Positions 8,556 through 17,699 of a DNA stretch of 64,000 nt are shown here, piece by piece. Source of the DNA: Methylobacterium sp. GXS13 (GTDB lineage Bacteria > Pseudomonadota > Alphaproteobacteria > Rhizobiales > Beijerinckiaceae). A program made the position numbers and the translations under genes. How positions within the stretch are numbered: position 1 is the stretch's first letter; every line of letters begins with the position of its first letter. The notes below the pieces were generated by a model that saw only the letters and a list, made by a program, of their open reading frames with translations, did not search any database and was not told where the DNA came from. The stretch is taken from assembly GCF_001455965.1 (NCBI RefSeq), contig NZ_LKKO01000025.1, forward strand, positions 186,001 to 250,000. Reading direction: 5' to 3'.

Positions 8556-9008
8556 GCGCGCTCATCCCCGGTGGGGCCGGCGGTGTAGACCGCCGTCAGC
8601 GTGTCCGTTGGGCAGATTGATCGACCTGGAACCTGCCCGTTTCGACGGTCAGGGCGATGGTTCTCCGGGAGAGCCGGGGCTTCAGACATTCCGACCCAGG
8701 CGCGGCTCGGCACATCCGTGAGCCGTACTTCAGGAACGGCCGTCCCGATCGTGCGGACGGGGATGCCACCCCGACCGATCCGAAGCGTCCTGGCTGGCCA
8801 CGACAGCAGGGCACGCCTGCCCGCGCAGGAACTGCAACGGCTGGGTGAGACGAATCTCCACAGACGGTTCGTATGGTTGCAGGTGCATCGCGTCCCCACC
8901 TCACATAGAACATATAGTGAACATGGCGTCCGGTCAGGCCGGTCGTCTGTCCCGGTGCCGCGGCGTCGAACCGGAGTGGAGGGCTGTCGATTGATCGAGG
9001 AACGGCCG
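8556..9008. other. 450-base intergenic stretch with an SOS box
   Basis: No open frame here has convincing codon use or a recognisable product. The only clear element is the LexA-type box at 8908-8922 (separate entry). Confidence 0.6.
8908..8922. promoter_or_regulatory. Alphaproteobacterial LexA (SOS) box
   Basis: The site reads GAAC-ATATAGT-GAAC, a perfect GAAC-N7-GAAC direct repeat. This is the reverse form of the GTTC-N7-GTTC LexA operator known in alphaproteobacteria. The surrounding TAG/ATAT bases are AT-rich, as in strong boxes. The nearest downstream gene is the small DUF6894-like gene at 9009; no imuA/imuB/dnaE2 genes are present. Confidence 0.65.
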
Positions 9009-9254
9009 ATGCCGACGAAGCTCTATCGCTTCCACTGCACGGACGGGCATGAGCTGGTGATCGACCTGAAGGGCCGACGCCTGCCGACCTTGGCGCAGAT
9101 GCGCGTCCATGCCGAGCGGGTCGCCCTCGGGTTGATGGAGCGGGTCGAGCGGTTCGACTGGTCGGGTTGGCAGGTCGAGGCCTACGATGCCAAGGGGCGG
9201 CGCGTCTGGATCCGGGCGTTCGTCGACGTGAACGTGGATGTGCAGGCCGCCTGA
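9009..9254 (+). CDS. DUF6894-like small protein
   Basis: An 81-residue protein with a small alpha/beta layout: YRFHCTDGHELVIDLKG hairpin, central helix (LAQMRVHAERVALGLM), then a strand-rich end. This matches the DUF6894 proteins common in Methylobacterium and Rhizobiales; function unknown. The SOS box 87 bases upstream makes DNA-damage induction a testable possibility. Confidence 0.65.
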   Translation: MPTKLYRFHCTDGHELVIDLKGRRLPTLAQMRVHAERVALGLMERVERFDWSGWQVEAYDAKGRRVWIRAFVDVNVDVQAA

Positions 9255-9387
9255 GACGCAGCGGCAAGCGCAGCATGCCGGATATCGGAACCGGCGCGAT
9301 GCGCTGGCTTTTGAGGCGCATCGTCGTTTCCGAAAGCCGGCGGCGATCTTTCGGGACGAGGCTCTAGGGACTCAGGGAGACAGACAG

Positions 9388-9666
9388 ATGGCGTTCAAGC
9401 CGAAATCGGCCGCGGAGACCAAGGCGAAGGATCTGGGCCTCGCGCTCGCCCGGATCGCCGAGAGCGACGGCACGCCGACGAGCATCGGCGTCGACCAGCT
9501 GCGGCGGGTGAGCCCGCGCCTCACGCCCCTGGCAATCGGCCAGATGGTGCGCAAGGAGCGCGCAATCGTCGAGGAGACGCTGGCCGAGCGCGGTCTGGCG
9601 CTGATCGACTATGCCGATCAGGGGCCGGGCCGCGGCATGGAATTCGCCATCGACGCGGCGGGATGA
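9388..9666 (+). CDS. Small conserved hypothetical protein
   Basis: A 92-residue soluble protein. AGGGAGA precedes the ATG at a good distance. A helical N-terminus (KAKDLGLALARIAES) and a basic middle segment (LAIGQMVRKERAIVEETLAERG) could form a small helix-turn-helix-like unit. No family is recognised with confidence. Confidence 0.55.
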   Translation: MAFKPKSAAETKAKDLGLALARIAESDGTPTSIGVDQLRRVSPRLTPLAIGQMVRKERAIVEETLAERGLALIDYADQGPGRGMEFAIDAAG

Positions 9667-9680
9667 TCCGGGTGGGCCGA

Positions 9681-9809
9681 TCAGGCGACCGCCGGACGGC
9701 TCCGCAGCAGACGACCGGCTAGGCGGAACGGCAGCAGCGGCAGCTTGAACAGGGCCGTGAGGGCCAGGACCGCGATGACGGTGAGGATCGCCAGAAAAGA
9801 ATTGAGCAA
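9681..9809 (-). CDS. Possible 42-residue membrane peptide
   Basis: A short frame with TTG start, GGGAG ten bases upstream, and one hydrophobic helix (FLAILTVIAVLALTALF) followed by a basic tail (RLAGRLLRSR). The clean helix-plus-basic-tail pattern suggests a real inner-membrane microprotein, but size and start codon make it uncertain. Confidence 0.35.
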   Translation of the reverse strand: MLNSFLAILTVIAVLALTALFKLPLLPFRLAGRLLRSRPAVA

Positions 9810-10076
9810 GCGGTGCGCGCTCCCATGAAGGGCTGCCCTCGCGGGCTGGTGACGACAGGTGGCGCCCGGAACGCGGCGAGACTATGGACGCTTCGGCGCG
9901 CGACTGAATTCGTGCGGCTCCATCCGATCGTCGCGCGCAACGCGGAAACGGAAGGCCCGACAAGGGGTTTTGCTGTTGTGCGCGGCTCGCCCGCTCCGGT
10001 CCTGGCGTTCCGCAGGCCGCCGCGGTGACACACGGCCGCAACCGCGGATCACGACAGCCGAGGCAGTGGGTTCGAC

Positions 10077-10586
10077 ATGCGCAAACACGGTGCAGGCTGG
10101 GCCGGCCTCGTCTTGGTTGGGATACTGATGGCGGCCGGACCAGCCGCCGCGGAGGTGCAGGTCCGCTACGCGGCGCCGGAGCGCTTCACCGACGCGGAGA
10201 ACCGCTTCGCCTCGGGGCAGCCGCTCCGGGTGACGCTGGCCGAGCTGACGCGAATCCTGGTCGATCTGGGCAAGACCCGGCTTCGCCCGGACGAGCGCCT
10301 CGACATCACCGTGCTCGACATCGATCTCGCCGGGTTCGACCGGTCGGGCTTCGCCTCGCCGACCGGCGTCCGCATCGTGACCGACGCCACGCCGCCGCGC
10401 ATCCGCCTCGCCTACGTGCTGCGCCGGGGCGGCCGCATCGTCGCGCAGGGGGAGGACACGGTCACGGACATCAACTTCCTGCTGACGTCCAACCCGCGCT
10501 TCTCCACCGGCGGCCTGTATTACGAGCGCCAGCTTCTGCGGGACTGGTTCGCGCGCCGCTTTCCCACAGGGGCCGAGCGCGGTTGA
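10077..10586 (+). CDS. Secreted DUF3016 family protein
   Basis: A 169-residue protein with a signal peptide (~1-24, cleavage after AAA). The mature part has the DUF3016 pattern: VRYAAPERFTDAENR, LDITVLDIDLAG, and a closing YYERQLLRDWFARRF. DUF3016 proteins are periplasmic and of unknown function. It converges with the PepSY gene ending at 10637, so it is probably not in the iron-uptake operon. Confidence 0.8.
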   Translation: MRKHGAGWAGLVLVGILMAAGPAAAEVQVRYAAPERFTDAENRFASGQPLRVTLAELTRILVDLGKTRLRPDERLDITVLDIDLAGFDRSGFASPTGVRIVTDATPPRIRLAYVLRRGGRIVAQGEDTVTDINFLLTSNPRFSTGGLYYERQLLRDWFARRFPTGAERG

Positions 10587-10636
10587 AGGGAAAGCCCGGG
10601 CGATCGCCCGGCAATCCCGAAACCCGTCCGCACCGG

Positions 10637-12235
10637 TCACTCGGCGGCGGCACCGCTCAAGGCCTGCCGGGATGCGCCGCGCGGGCGCGAAGGCCGGGTG
10701 CCGTCGTAGCGCGCGGCCTTGCCGGCGGCGAAGCGCAGGAGGGCCGCGAGACTGAGCAGGACGAGGTCGACCCCGACGAACAGCGGTTCGACCGGGTCGC
10801 CCGCGCCGAAGGCCCGCTGCATCCGCCAGGCATCGGCGACAGCCGCCGCCGCATAGAGGGCGGCGGCCGCACTCAGCACTTCGGGCCAGGCGCGGCGCTG
10901 CGGACGCAGCAAGCCGACCATCGCGATCAGCACCCAGACGGCGAAGAAACCGCGAATCTCCCAGAGCGCCCGGTCGGGCATCCCCGCCGGCAAGATCCGG
11001 TTCGCCAGGAAATAGCCCGCGATGGCCGCCGGCAGCCCGGCGATCGTCGCGATGTTGAGGCCCTGGACCAGGCGCAAACCCAGATGCGGCACGATTCCGG
11101 CCTCGGTCGCGGCCTCGGTCCCGGCCTTCTTGGGCAGGCGGGCCACCGACCACAGGAGCAGGCCCGTGGCCACCATGGCGCTGCCGGCAAGCCCGCACAG
11201 GAAGAACAGGATTCGCAGGGCCGGCCCGGCGAAATGCGCCTCGTGCAGGCCGACCATCGTGGTGAAGGTCCTGGCCGCTGGCTTCAACCCGCCCGCCCGG
11301 ACCTCCAGGACGGCGCCGGTGACGCCGTCGAAAGCGACCTGCGGGTGCTCGTGCGAGAGCCCGCGGGGCTCCTCGAACACCACCACCACGGTGGCGTTCG
11401 CATCCTTGGGGTTGCCGATCGAGATCCGCTCCAGGGGCTCGTAGACCGTCTCCAGGGCGCGCAGCACCATCGGGCCGACGGGGGCCAGCGTGCCGGGCCG
11501 GCCTGCAGGCGGGCGCGGCGCGGTGATCTGGCCGGCCTCGGCGAAGAAACGCTGCGTGTCGCCTCGATAGGCCGTGTTCATGCCCCACGGCATGTACAGG
11601 AACGACAGGGTGACCAGCCCCGTATAGGTGATCATCAGGTGGAACGGCAGGGCGAGCACGCCCGTGACGTTGTGGGCGTCGAGCCAGCCGCGCTGGGCGG
11701 ACTTGTCCCGCCGGAAGGTGAAGAAGTCGGCAAAAATCCGCCGATGGGTGATGATCCCCGAGATCAGCGCCACCAGCATGATCATCGCGCAGATGCCGAC
11801 GATCCAGCGGCCCCACAGGGGCGCCATGTTCAGCTCGAAATGGAAGCGGTAGAGGAAGTCGCCGCCGCGGGTGTCCCGCAGGACGGCCGGCACCCCGGTC
11901 GCCGGGTCGAGGAACACCCGGTTCGGCGGCTGGCCCGGGCCGGTCCGCCAGAACAGCTCGAGGAGGGGCACGTCCGGCCGTGGTGGCGTGATGAACCACG
12001 ACCGCGCCCCACCTGCCTGCGCCTGCAGGTAGGCGACGCCGCGCTCCACCGAGGCCGCCAGCGCGTCGGGGACGAGCGCGGGACCGGCGTGGAGCTCCGG
12101 CCGCATCCAGCGCGAGATCTCGGGCCGGTAATAGCTCGCGGTCCCGGTGACGAAGACCGAAAACAGCACCCAGCCGACGATCAGGCCGGACCAGGCGTGC
12201 AGCCACGCCATCGACTGCCGGAAGCTGTTGCGCAT
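10637..12235 (-). CDS. PepSY-associated TM protein (PiuB/FegB-like)
   Basis: A 532-residue inner-membrane protein. The N-terminal helix with HAWSGLIVGWVLF (~12-33), a large periplasmic PepSY region, and four or five further helices spread to residue ~510 are typical of the PepSY_TM family. Family members are linked to ferric-siderophore uptake, possibly as reductases. The gene starts 10 bases after the TonB receptor stop, so the two form an operon. This context supports a role after transport across the outer membrane. Confidence 0.85.
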   Translation of the reverse strand: MRNSFRQSMAWLHAWSGLIVGWVLFSVFVTGTASYYRPEISRWMRPELHAGPALVPDALAASVERGVAYLQAQAGGARSWFITPPRPDVPLLELFWRTGPGQPPNRVFLDPATGVPAVLRDTRGGDFLYRFHFELNMAPLWGRWIVGICAMIMLVALISGIITHRRIFADFFTFRRDKSAQRGWLDAHNVTGVLALPFHLMITYTGLVTLSFLYMPWGMNTAYRGDTQRFFAEAGQITAPRPPAGRPGTLAPVGPMVLRALETVYEPLERISIGNPKDANATVVVVFEEPRGLSHEHPQVAFDGVTGAVLEVRAGGLKPAARTFTTMVGLHEAHFAGPALRILFFLCGLAGSAMVATGLLLWSVARLPKKAGTEAATEAGIVPHLGLRLVQGLNIATIAGLPAAIAGYFLANRILPAGMPDRALWEIRGFFAVWVLIAMVGLLRPQRRAWPEVLSAAAALYAAAAVADAWRMQRAFGAGDPVEPLFVGVDLVLLSLAALLRFAAGKAARYDGTRPSRPRGASRQALSGAAAE

Positions 12236-12245
12236 CAGGCCGGCC

Positions 12246-14588
12246 TCACCAGCGATAGCGCAGGGTGGCGTAGACCGTGCGCGGCAGGCCGTAGAAGCAG
12301 CTCGAATAGCTGAAGCAGCCGGTGACGTAGCGCTCGTCGAGCAGGTTCTGGACGTTGATCTGCGCGCTGAGACCTGCGAGGCGCGGGTCGAGATGCTTCA
12401 TGTCGTACGAGGCCACGGCGTCGACGAGCAGGCTCGACGGCACCTCGAAGGTGTTGGCCGGGTCACCCCAGGACGAACCGAGATAGCGCACGCCGCCGCC
12501 GAGCCCAAGGCCCAGGAGCGGGCCGCCGGTGAAGCGGTAATCGACGAACAGCGAGGCTGTCGTGTCGGGGATCTGGACCGGGCGGCGGCCCAGGAGCGGG
12601 ACCTGCCGCCGGGTCAGGTCGTTCTGCGTCGTGCTCGTGTCCCGGGTGTTGCGCGCGTCCAGCAGAGAGAATCCGCCGATCAGGCTGAGCCCTTCGGTCA
12701 CGCTCGCCCGGGCCTCGAACTCGACGCCCTGGACCCCGACCTCGCCGGTCTGCAGGCTGAAGCCATTGTTGGCCGGGTCGGGCGTCAGGGAGTTCGACCG
12801 GCGGATGTCGAAGGCTGCGGCGGTGAGCAGGATGTCCGTGCCCGGCGGCTGGTACTTGATCCCGGCCTCGTACTGATCGCTGGAGATCGGATCCGGGATA
12901 CGCCCGGCCGACCCGAGGGCGGTGTCGAAGATGCGCCCGTTGGTGATCGGCTCGAATGCCTGGCTGTAGGAGACGTACGGGGCCACGCCGTTCTCGAACA
13001 GGTAGAGCAGGCTCGCCCGGCCCGTGAAGGCATCGGAGGGCACGTCCTGGTACGCGACTGCGCCGGTGGCCAGCGTCCGGGTCGGCCCGGATTGGCGCGC
13101 CACGTCGTAGCGGCCGCCCAGGGTGAGGACGAGGCCGCCGAGCTTCATCTGATCCTGGAAGTACACGCCGGTCTGAGCCGCCGTGATCTTGGCCGCCGAC
13201 GTGAAGGCCGGGGTCGGGATGTTCATGGCGTAGTTCGGCGCCAGCACGTTGAGGTCGGGCGCGCTCGGGAACGGCGTGGTGAGGCTCCAGGTCCGGAAGG
13301 TTCGGTGATCGACCCCGAGCAGGGCGGTGTGCGCCACCGGGCCGGTGTCGAAATTGGCCACCGCGTTGTTGTCGAGGGTGTAGGCATCGATATCGACCCG
13401 GGTGCCGATGCGGGCGCGGCCGAGCAGCGGCCCGCTGGCGAATGGGCCGTTGGCATCCGCGAAAGCGCTGTAGACGCTGCGGTAATCCCCTTCCGTGCGC
13501 AGGTAGCGGCCGGCCGAGTGGAACCGCAGCCAGTCGGTGACGCGATGGTCGAACAGGTATTCGATCGAGCCCTGCGTCCGGTCCGAGCGCTCGAAGTTGC
13601 GGTCGCCGTCGTAGAAATCCACCGGCAGGCGGCCGATCCGCCCACTGCCGAAATTCCGGGCGAAGACGGTGCCGACTGCCGGGAAGCCGCCGTAGAAGCC
13701 CGAGAACGGGTCGCGCTGGTAGTTGCCGATGATCGTCAGCGACGTGTCGGTGGAGGGCCGCCAGGTGAGGCTCGGGTTGATGAAGGCCCGCTCCACCCGG
13801 GTGGTCACCGCCTGGGCGTCGCCGTTCCAGCCCAACCCCACCAGGCGGTAGGCGAACTGGTCGGCCAGGCCCGGGATGTCGGAGGCGATGGGGCCGCCGA
13901 CGTCGAAGCCGCTGCGCACCTCGTTGAAGCCGCCGCCCTGGATGAAGACCTCGCCGTGGCGGACGAATTGCGGTACCTTCGAGACCAGGTTGACGATGCC
14001 GCCCGGACCGGACTGCCCGTACAGGACCGAGGCCGGTCCCTTGATGATGTCGATCCGCTCCAGCCGATAGGCGTCGACCGACGGGAACGCGTCGCGGTTG
14101 GTGGGCAGGGCGAGCCCGTCGAGGAACAGCGGCGCGACGAAGCCACGGATGTAGAATTGCTCCAGCCGCGTCGCCCCGGCGCCGCCGCGCTGCTCGGTGG
14201 TGACGCTCGGGGTGTAGCGCAGCGCCTGCGTGACCGTCAGCGCGTTCTGGTCCTCGATCTGCTGTCGCCCGATGACCGAGATCGATTGCGCCGTCTCTAG
14301 GATCGGCGTGTCGGTCTTGGTGCCGACCGTGCTGCGGCTGGCGACATAGCCCGGAACCGGGCCGACCGCCCCGCGGGCGCCGTACAGGTCGCCGTTGAGG
14401 GTCCGGCCGCCGCCCTCGCCCATGACGCTCAGCTCGGACAACTCGATATCGGTCGTCGGCGCGCTCTGGGCTCGGGCGGCGCCGGACACGACCAGGGCGC
14501 AAGTCGTCGAGAGCAACGCGAGAGACAGGGATCCGGCCAGCGACCGTTCGATTGCGCTCCAGGTCGTTTCTGCCCGGGACCGGTTCAT
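12246..14588 (-). CDS. TonB-dependent ferric siderophore receptor (FhuA/FoxA-like)
   Basis: A 780-residue outer-membrane protein. It has a long signal peptide (~1-42), a plug domain (TAQSISVIGRQQIEDQ, LEQFYIRGF, IDIIKGPASVLYG, GGIVNLVSK) and a 22-strand barrel ending YATLRYRW with terminal Trp. The late CFYGLPRTVYATLRY segment is characteristic of hydroxamate-siderophore receptors such as FhuA. A Ton box-like stretch lies near IELSELSVMG. It heads the operon with the PepSY protein and diverges from an XRE regulator. The ligand is not determined from sequence. Confidence 0.9.
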   Translation of the reverse strand: MNRSRAETTWSAIERSLAGSLSLALLSTTCALVVSGAARAQSAPTTDIELSELSVMGEGGGRTLNGDLYGARGAVGPVPGYVASRSTVGTKTDTPILETAQSISVIGRQQIEDQNALTVTQALRYTPSVTTEQRGGAGATRLEQFYIRGFVAPLFLDGLALPTNRDAFPSVDAYRLERIDIIKGPASVLYGQSGPGGIVNLVSKVPQFVRHGEVFIQGGGFNEVRSGFDVGGPIASDIPGLADQFAYRLVGLGWNGDAQAVTTRVERAFINPSLTWRPSTDTSLTIIGNYQRDPFSGFYGGFPAVGTVFARNFGSGRIGRLPVDFYDGDRNFERSDRTQGSIEYLFDHRVTDWLRFHSAGRYLRTEGDYRSVYSAFADANGPFASGPLLGRARIGTRVDIDAYTLDNNAVANFDTGPVAHTALLGVDHRTFRTWSLTTPFPSAPDLNVLAPNYAMNIPTPAFTSAAKITAAQTGVYFQDQMKLGGLVLTLGGRYDVARQSGPTRTLATGAVAYQDVPSDAFTGRASLLYLFENGVAPYVSYSQAFEPITNGRIFDTALGSAGRIPDPISSDQYEAGIKYQPPGTDILLTAAAFDIRRSNSLTPDPANNGFSLQTGEVGVQGVEFEARASVTEGLSLIGGFSLLDARNTRDTSTTQNDLTRRQVPLLGRRPVQIPDTTASLFVDYRFTGGPLLGLGLGGGVRYLGSSWGDPANTFEVPSSLLVDAVASYDMKHLDPRLAGLSAQINVQNLLDERYVTGCFSYSSCFYGLPRTVYATLRYRW

Positions 14589-14926
14589 TGTAATGCCTCT
14601 AATAAGAGCGCGAAAACGCCCACGCTCTTCACGAAAACATCGGCCTCACGCCGTCGTGATCGTGTTGGCATCAGAATATTAATCGAGGCAACCGCTATGT
14701 TGTGGAGCCGTTCTAATATAACTTGGATCTATTCCAGGTTGCGTCGGGCTTACAGCGATGATCCCGAGGGTTAGGAGCGCCGCCGCCGCCGGAGCCGTGC
14801 ACGCGACGCTGTGGGTATCCGGGCCGCGCTCGGTATGGACGCGACGGAATCCGCCATCGCGGTGCCTTCGCCGAGGCGCGACGACGTGATGACGCGGCGG
14901 CGGCGGCTCGCGGATACGGCCAAGAT
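14589..14926. other. Divergent promoter region between TonB receptor and XRE gene
   Basis: No gene is seen. The part at 14660-14740 is clearly AT-rich for this genome and includes TTCTAATATAAC, a plausible site for receptor promoter elements or an iron regulator. I could not match it to a specific Fur, RirA or Irr operator. Confidence 0.5.
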
Positions 14927-14954
14927 ATGCAACCTACACAAGCGAGGGTTGCAT
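14927..14954. promoter_or_regulatory. Inverted repeat, candidate autoregulatory operator of the XRE gene
   Basis: ATGCAACC at 14927-14934 is the exact reverse complement of GGTTGCAT at 14947-14954, with a 12-base centre. It overlaps the upstream candidate start codon of the XRE gene, as expected for self-repression. Confidence 0.5.
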
Positions 14955-15450
14955 GGTGGCGCGAAACTCAATCGTGCGCGATACAGTTAGGCAGCTTCTA
15001 GAGCGGGGCCACTTTCGGCCGCGCAGCGTGAAAGACCGTTTCGACATGATGACCGTGACCAAGCCGAAGCTCGCGACCGCAGCCGATCGCGCGATCGGAA
15101 GCCGGATCGCCGCGCTCCGGGCCGCGCAGGGGCTGAGCCAGACGACGCTCGGCCATGCGATCGGCGTCAGCTTCCAGCAGGTGCAGAAATACGAGAAGGG
15201 CCGCAACCGGGTCGGCGCCAGCCGCCTGCAGATGATTGCCGATCTGCTCAAGGTTCCGGTCGAGACGTTTTTCACCGATAAGCTGCCGGCAGAGGCCGGC
15301 GCCGAGCCAGTCCAGGCGCTGTTCGACGATCCCGAGATCATGGACCTCGTGACGGCGTTCCGGTCCATCCCGGACCAGACCACCCGCAGCGGCGTCCTGT
15401 CGATCGTGAAGGCCGCCGCCGCGCTTCGGCAGGCCCACGCCGAAGCCTGA
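14953..15450 (+). CDS. XRE family transcriptional regulator
   Basis: A 165-residue protein if it starts at ATG 14953 (GAGGG just upstream); starts at 15046 or 15049 would give ~134 or 133 residues, closer to the family norm. The HTH is at residues ~50-105 (IGSRIAALRAAQGLSQTTLG ... VSFQQVQKYEKGRNRVGASRL). The usual LLKVPVETFF link and a C-terminal helical dimerisation segment follow. This group is common in Rhizobiales. It may control the divergent receptor operon or itself. Confidence 0.85.
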   Translation: MVARNSIVRDTVRQLLERGHFRPRSVKDRFDMMTVTKPKLATAADRAIGSRIAALRAAQGLSQTTLGHAIGVSFQQVQKYEKGRNRVGASRLQMIADLLKVPVETFFTDKLPAEAGAEPVQALFDDPEIMDLVTAFRSIPDQTTRSGVLSIVKAAAALRQAHAEA

Positions 15451-15471
15451 CCAAATCCCGGACGCCGGCCC

Positions 15472-16866
15472 TCAAGCCTTGCCGGCGAGCAGCCCGCCGA
15501 CCGCGTTCACGATATGCTGGGCGATGTCGGGGGCGCCGGTCATCTCGCCGAAGCTGCCCCGGGTCATCGGCCCGAAGGCGTAGAGGCCGGCCTGGGCCTC
15601 TCCCGAAGGATCGAGGACGCGGCTGCGGCGATCGACGGCGAGGCCGAGACCCACGGCGTCGAGGCTGGCTGTTCCGTCGGCCAGCAGGGCAGCCACCAGC
15701 GGGTTGCGCGCAACCTCTCGCTCCGGCCCCGTACACAGAACCACCGCGTCGAACCGACGACGCTCGGTCTCGCTGCGGCTGCGTCCCAGTTCCGCCTCCA
15801 AGCGCCCGTCCGGGCCGAGCGCCAGGCCGGTGATGGCCGCCCGTTCCACCGTGAGGCGTCCCTCGATCCGGGCCCGGGTGAGGGCCGCTTCGATCTGCGG
15901 CGCGATGCGGAAGCGGTGCACCTCCCAGAACGGCAGAAGGCGGCGGACGACCCGCCGCTTCTCGTCGGGCGGCAGGCTGCCCCAGAGATCCGGCAGGGCC
16001 GGGCGCAGGGAATCGACCACCGCATGCCAACCCAGGGCCGGGTCGACCGCGGCGATCCGCGTCCGGACGAGCCGGAGCAGGTCCAACGCCGTCGCGGGCC
16101 GCTGCCCGCCGACCACGTCGAGATCCATCTTGAAGACCCCGTGTGTCTTCGGCAGGAGACCGCGCCGGGATACGGCCGTGATCGAACCGCGATGCCCGCC
16201 GGCGCCGAGGCTCGTCACGACATCGGCCATGGTCAACCCGGTGCCGACCACCAAGACGGAGGCGTCCGGGTCGATTCCCGCCAGCGCGTCGGTCGCCCAG
16301 GGATCGGCGACCAAGCGACCGGATTGCGCGACGCCGGCCCCGATCGGACAGGGGAGGGCGGGCACGGCGTGGCCGAAGCACAGCGCAACCCGGTCGGCCA
16401 TGATCCGCTCGCCGGATCCGGTGACGATCACCCACGCCCCGCCCGCCATCCGCACCTCCGTGGCGGTGGTGCGCAGATGGCGCAGGCGCACCCGATCCGC
16501 CGCTGCCGCGAGGGTCCGGGCCAGGGTGTCGCCGATATAAGCGCCGTAATCGGCCCGGGGCACGTAGGCGCCGGTTGCATCCTCGCTCGCCGCGTCGGGC
16601 AGGATGCCCTGCGCATGCAGCCACGCGGTCACGGCCCCCGGTTCGTTGGTGCCGATATCCAGACGGTCGCTCGGCACATTGATGCGATGGCTGCGATCTT
16701 GGGTGCTGTAAGCCACCCCGCGCCCGAGTTCAGCCCGGGGCTCCAGCACGACGATATCGAGCGGCCCTCCCGATGCCCGGATGGCGTGGATGGCCAGAAC
16801 CGCGCCGGTGAAGCCGCCGCCGACGATCGCGAGGCGCAGGAATGGGTCGGTGCGTGGTGTGATCAC
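15472..16866 (-). CDS. FAD/NAD(P)-binding protein (FAD_NAD_Pro family)
   Basis: A 464-residue cytoplasmic flavoprotein. An N-terminal dinucleotide fold with IVGGGFTGA (~14-22), the RINVPSDRLDIG segment typical of this family, and a second nucleotide motif VLVVGTGLTMADV (~205) are present. A CTGPER segment lies near residue 376. Family members are uncharacterised oxidoreductases related to N-hydroxylating or hydroxyacyl-type flavoproteins. The gene converges with the XRE gene, ending 22 bases from it. Confidence 0.8.
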   Translation of the reverse strand: MITPRTDPFLRLAIVGGGFTGAVLAIHAIRASGGPLDIVVLEPRAELGRGVAYSTQDRSHRINVPSDRLDIGTNEPGAVTAWLHAQGILPDAASEDATGAYVPRADYGAYIGDTLARTLAAAADRVRLRHLRTTATEVRMAGGAWVIVTGSGERIMADRVALCFGHAVPALPCPIGAGVAQSGRLVADPWATDALAGIDPDASVLVVGTGLTMADVVTSLGAGGHRGSITAVSRRGLLPKTHGVFKMDLDVVGGQRPATALDLLRLVRTRIAAVDPALGWHAVVDSLRPALPDLWGSLPPDEKRRVVRRLLPFWEVHRFRIAPQIEAALTRARIEGRLTVERAAITGLALGPDGRLEAELGRSRSETERRRFDAVVLCTGPEREVARNPLVAALLADGTASLDAVGLGLAVDRRSRVLDPSGEAQAGLYAFGPMTRGSFGEMTGAPDIAQHIVNAVGGLLAGKA

Positions 16867-16998
16867 GGAGCAGTCCCGAAGATTTCCGGAGATCTTCGAT
16901 CAGGCCCGCGATGCGCGCGCAACCCCGAGGAGGGGCATCGGCCGGCGATGCGCGCAGGGGCCGGCCATTCCAGGCTGCGCTGAAACGGCACAACGCGA

Positions 16999-17014
16999 TG
17001 TTTCCCGTGAAACA
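16999..17014. promoter_or_regulatory. parS-like ParB binding site
   Basis: The palindrome TGTTTCCCGTGAAACA differs from the bacterial parS consensus TGTTTCACGTGAAACA by one central base. Symmetry extends to CGATG/CATCG, so the repeat covers 16996-17017. It is in the spacer between two genes transcribed leftwards. ParB usually tolerates variation at the centre better than in the half-sites, which are perfect here. No parA/parB genes are in the window. Confidence 0.6.
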
Positions 17015-17085
17015 TCGTCCGGTAACGCTGACCCGCTACCGCAGGCGCCTCCGCTTCATCGGCAGCCGTTCTCCGCAGCGGGATC

Positions 17086-17433
17086 TTAAACCGTCCCGGG
17101 CGCGAACTGAACGAAGGCGCCCGCAAAAGCCGCACCGCTGGCGAGCGCTCCCGCTGCCCGATAGGTCCCCGCCGTCAGCCGGCGTCCGGGGAGGGCCCAG
17201 CTCAACGCGGGCAGGGCGATCAGGTTCAGCACGATGCCCGCCAGCACCGCAGCCGCGATGGCTCCGAGCCATAGGGACAGAGCGCTGGTGAGGATGTGGT
17301 GCACATCTCCGAGCTCGTTGATCAGGCGGACGCCGCCGCCGGCCAGAAACCCGATGGCCGCCGCCCCGGTGATCGTTTCCCGGCGCAGGGCGATGCCGGG
17401 ATGCAACGGCTGCTTGTTTTCGATCCCGCGCAT
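17086..17433 (-). CDS. Small membrane protein, hypothetical
   Basis: A 115-residue protein with three hydrophobic segments (~20-40, 45-70, 85-110). The start ATG at 17433 has GGAG eight bases upstream; an earlier in-frame ATG lacks this. No family is recognised. Nothing in the context suggests a job. Confidence 0.6.
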   Translation of the reverse strand: MRGIENKQPLHPGIALRRETITGAAAIGFLAGGGVRLINELGDVHHILTSALSLWLGAIAAAVLAGIVLNLIALPALSWALPGRRLTAGTYRAAGALASGAAFAGAFVQFAPGTV

Positions 17434-17699
17434 GGGGGAACTCCGGCCCTGGTAATCCGGCAGGGTCCCCCATTGCGCCATCAAATGCAATCAAAAGTTG
17501 TATTCATCGAGCTGTGCAAGAGAGCCTTCGGGCTTCATCGTTAAAGGTGCATCGCAGGGACTGTGCCCCGTCGCGGCTGCTCGGCGACATCGACGCCGCG
17601 CCGACGCTCTCGCCCATCAGCGCCGCCTTCGATCGGCCCGGCGGTGTCGTGCCATCCCCAAGGTCGCCCGTGCCACGCCGCCGGATCGGTCCGCCGCGA

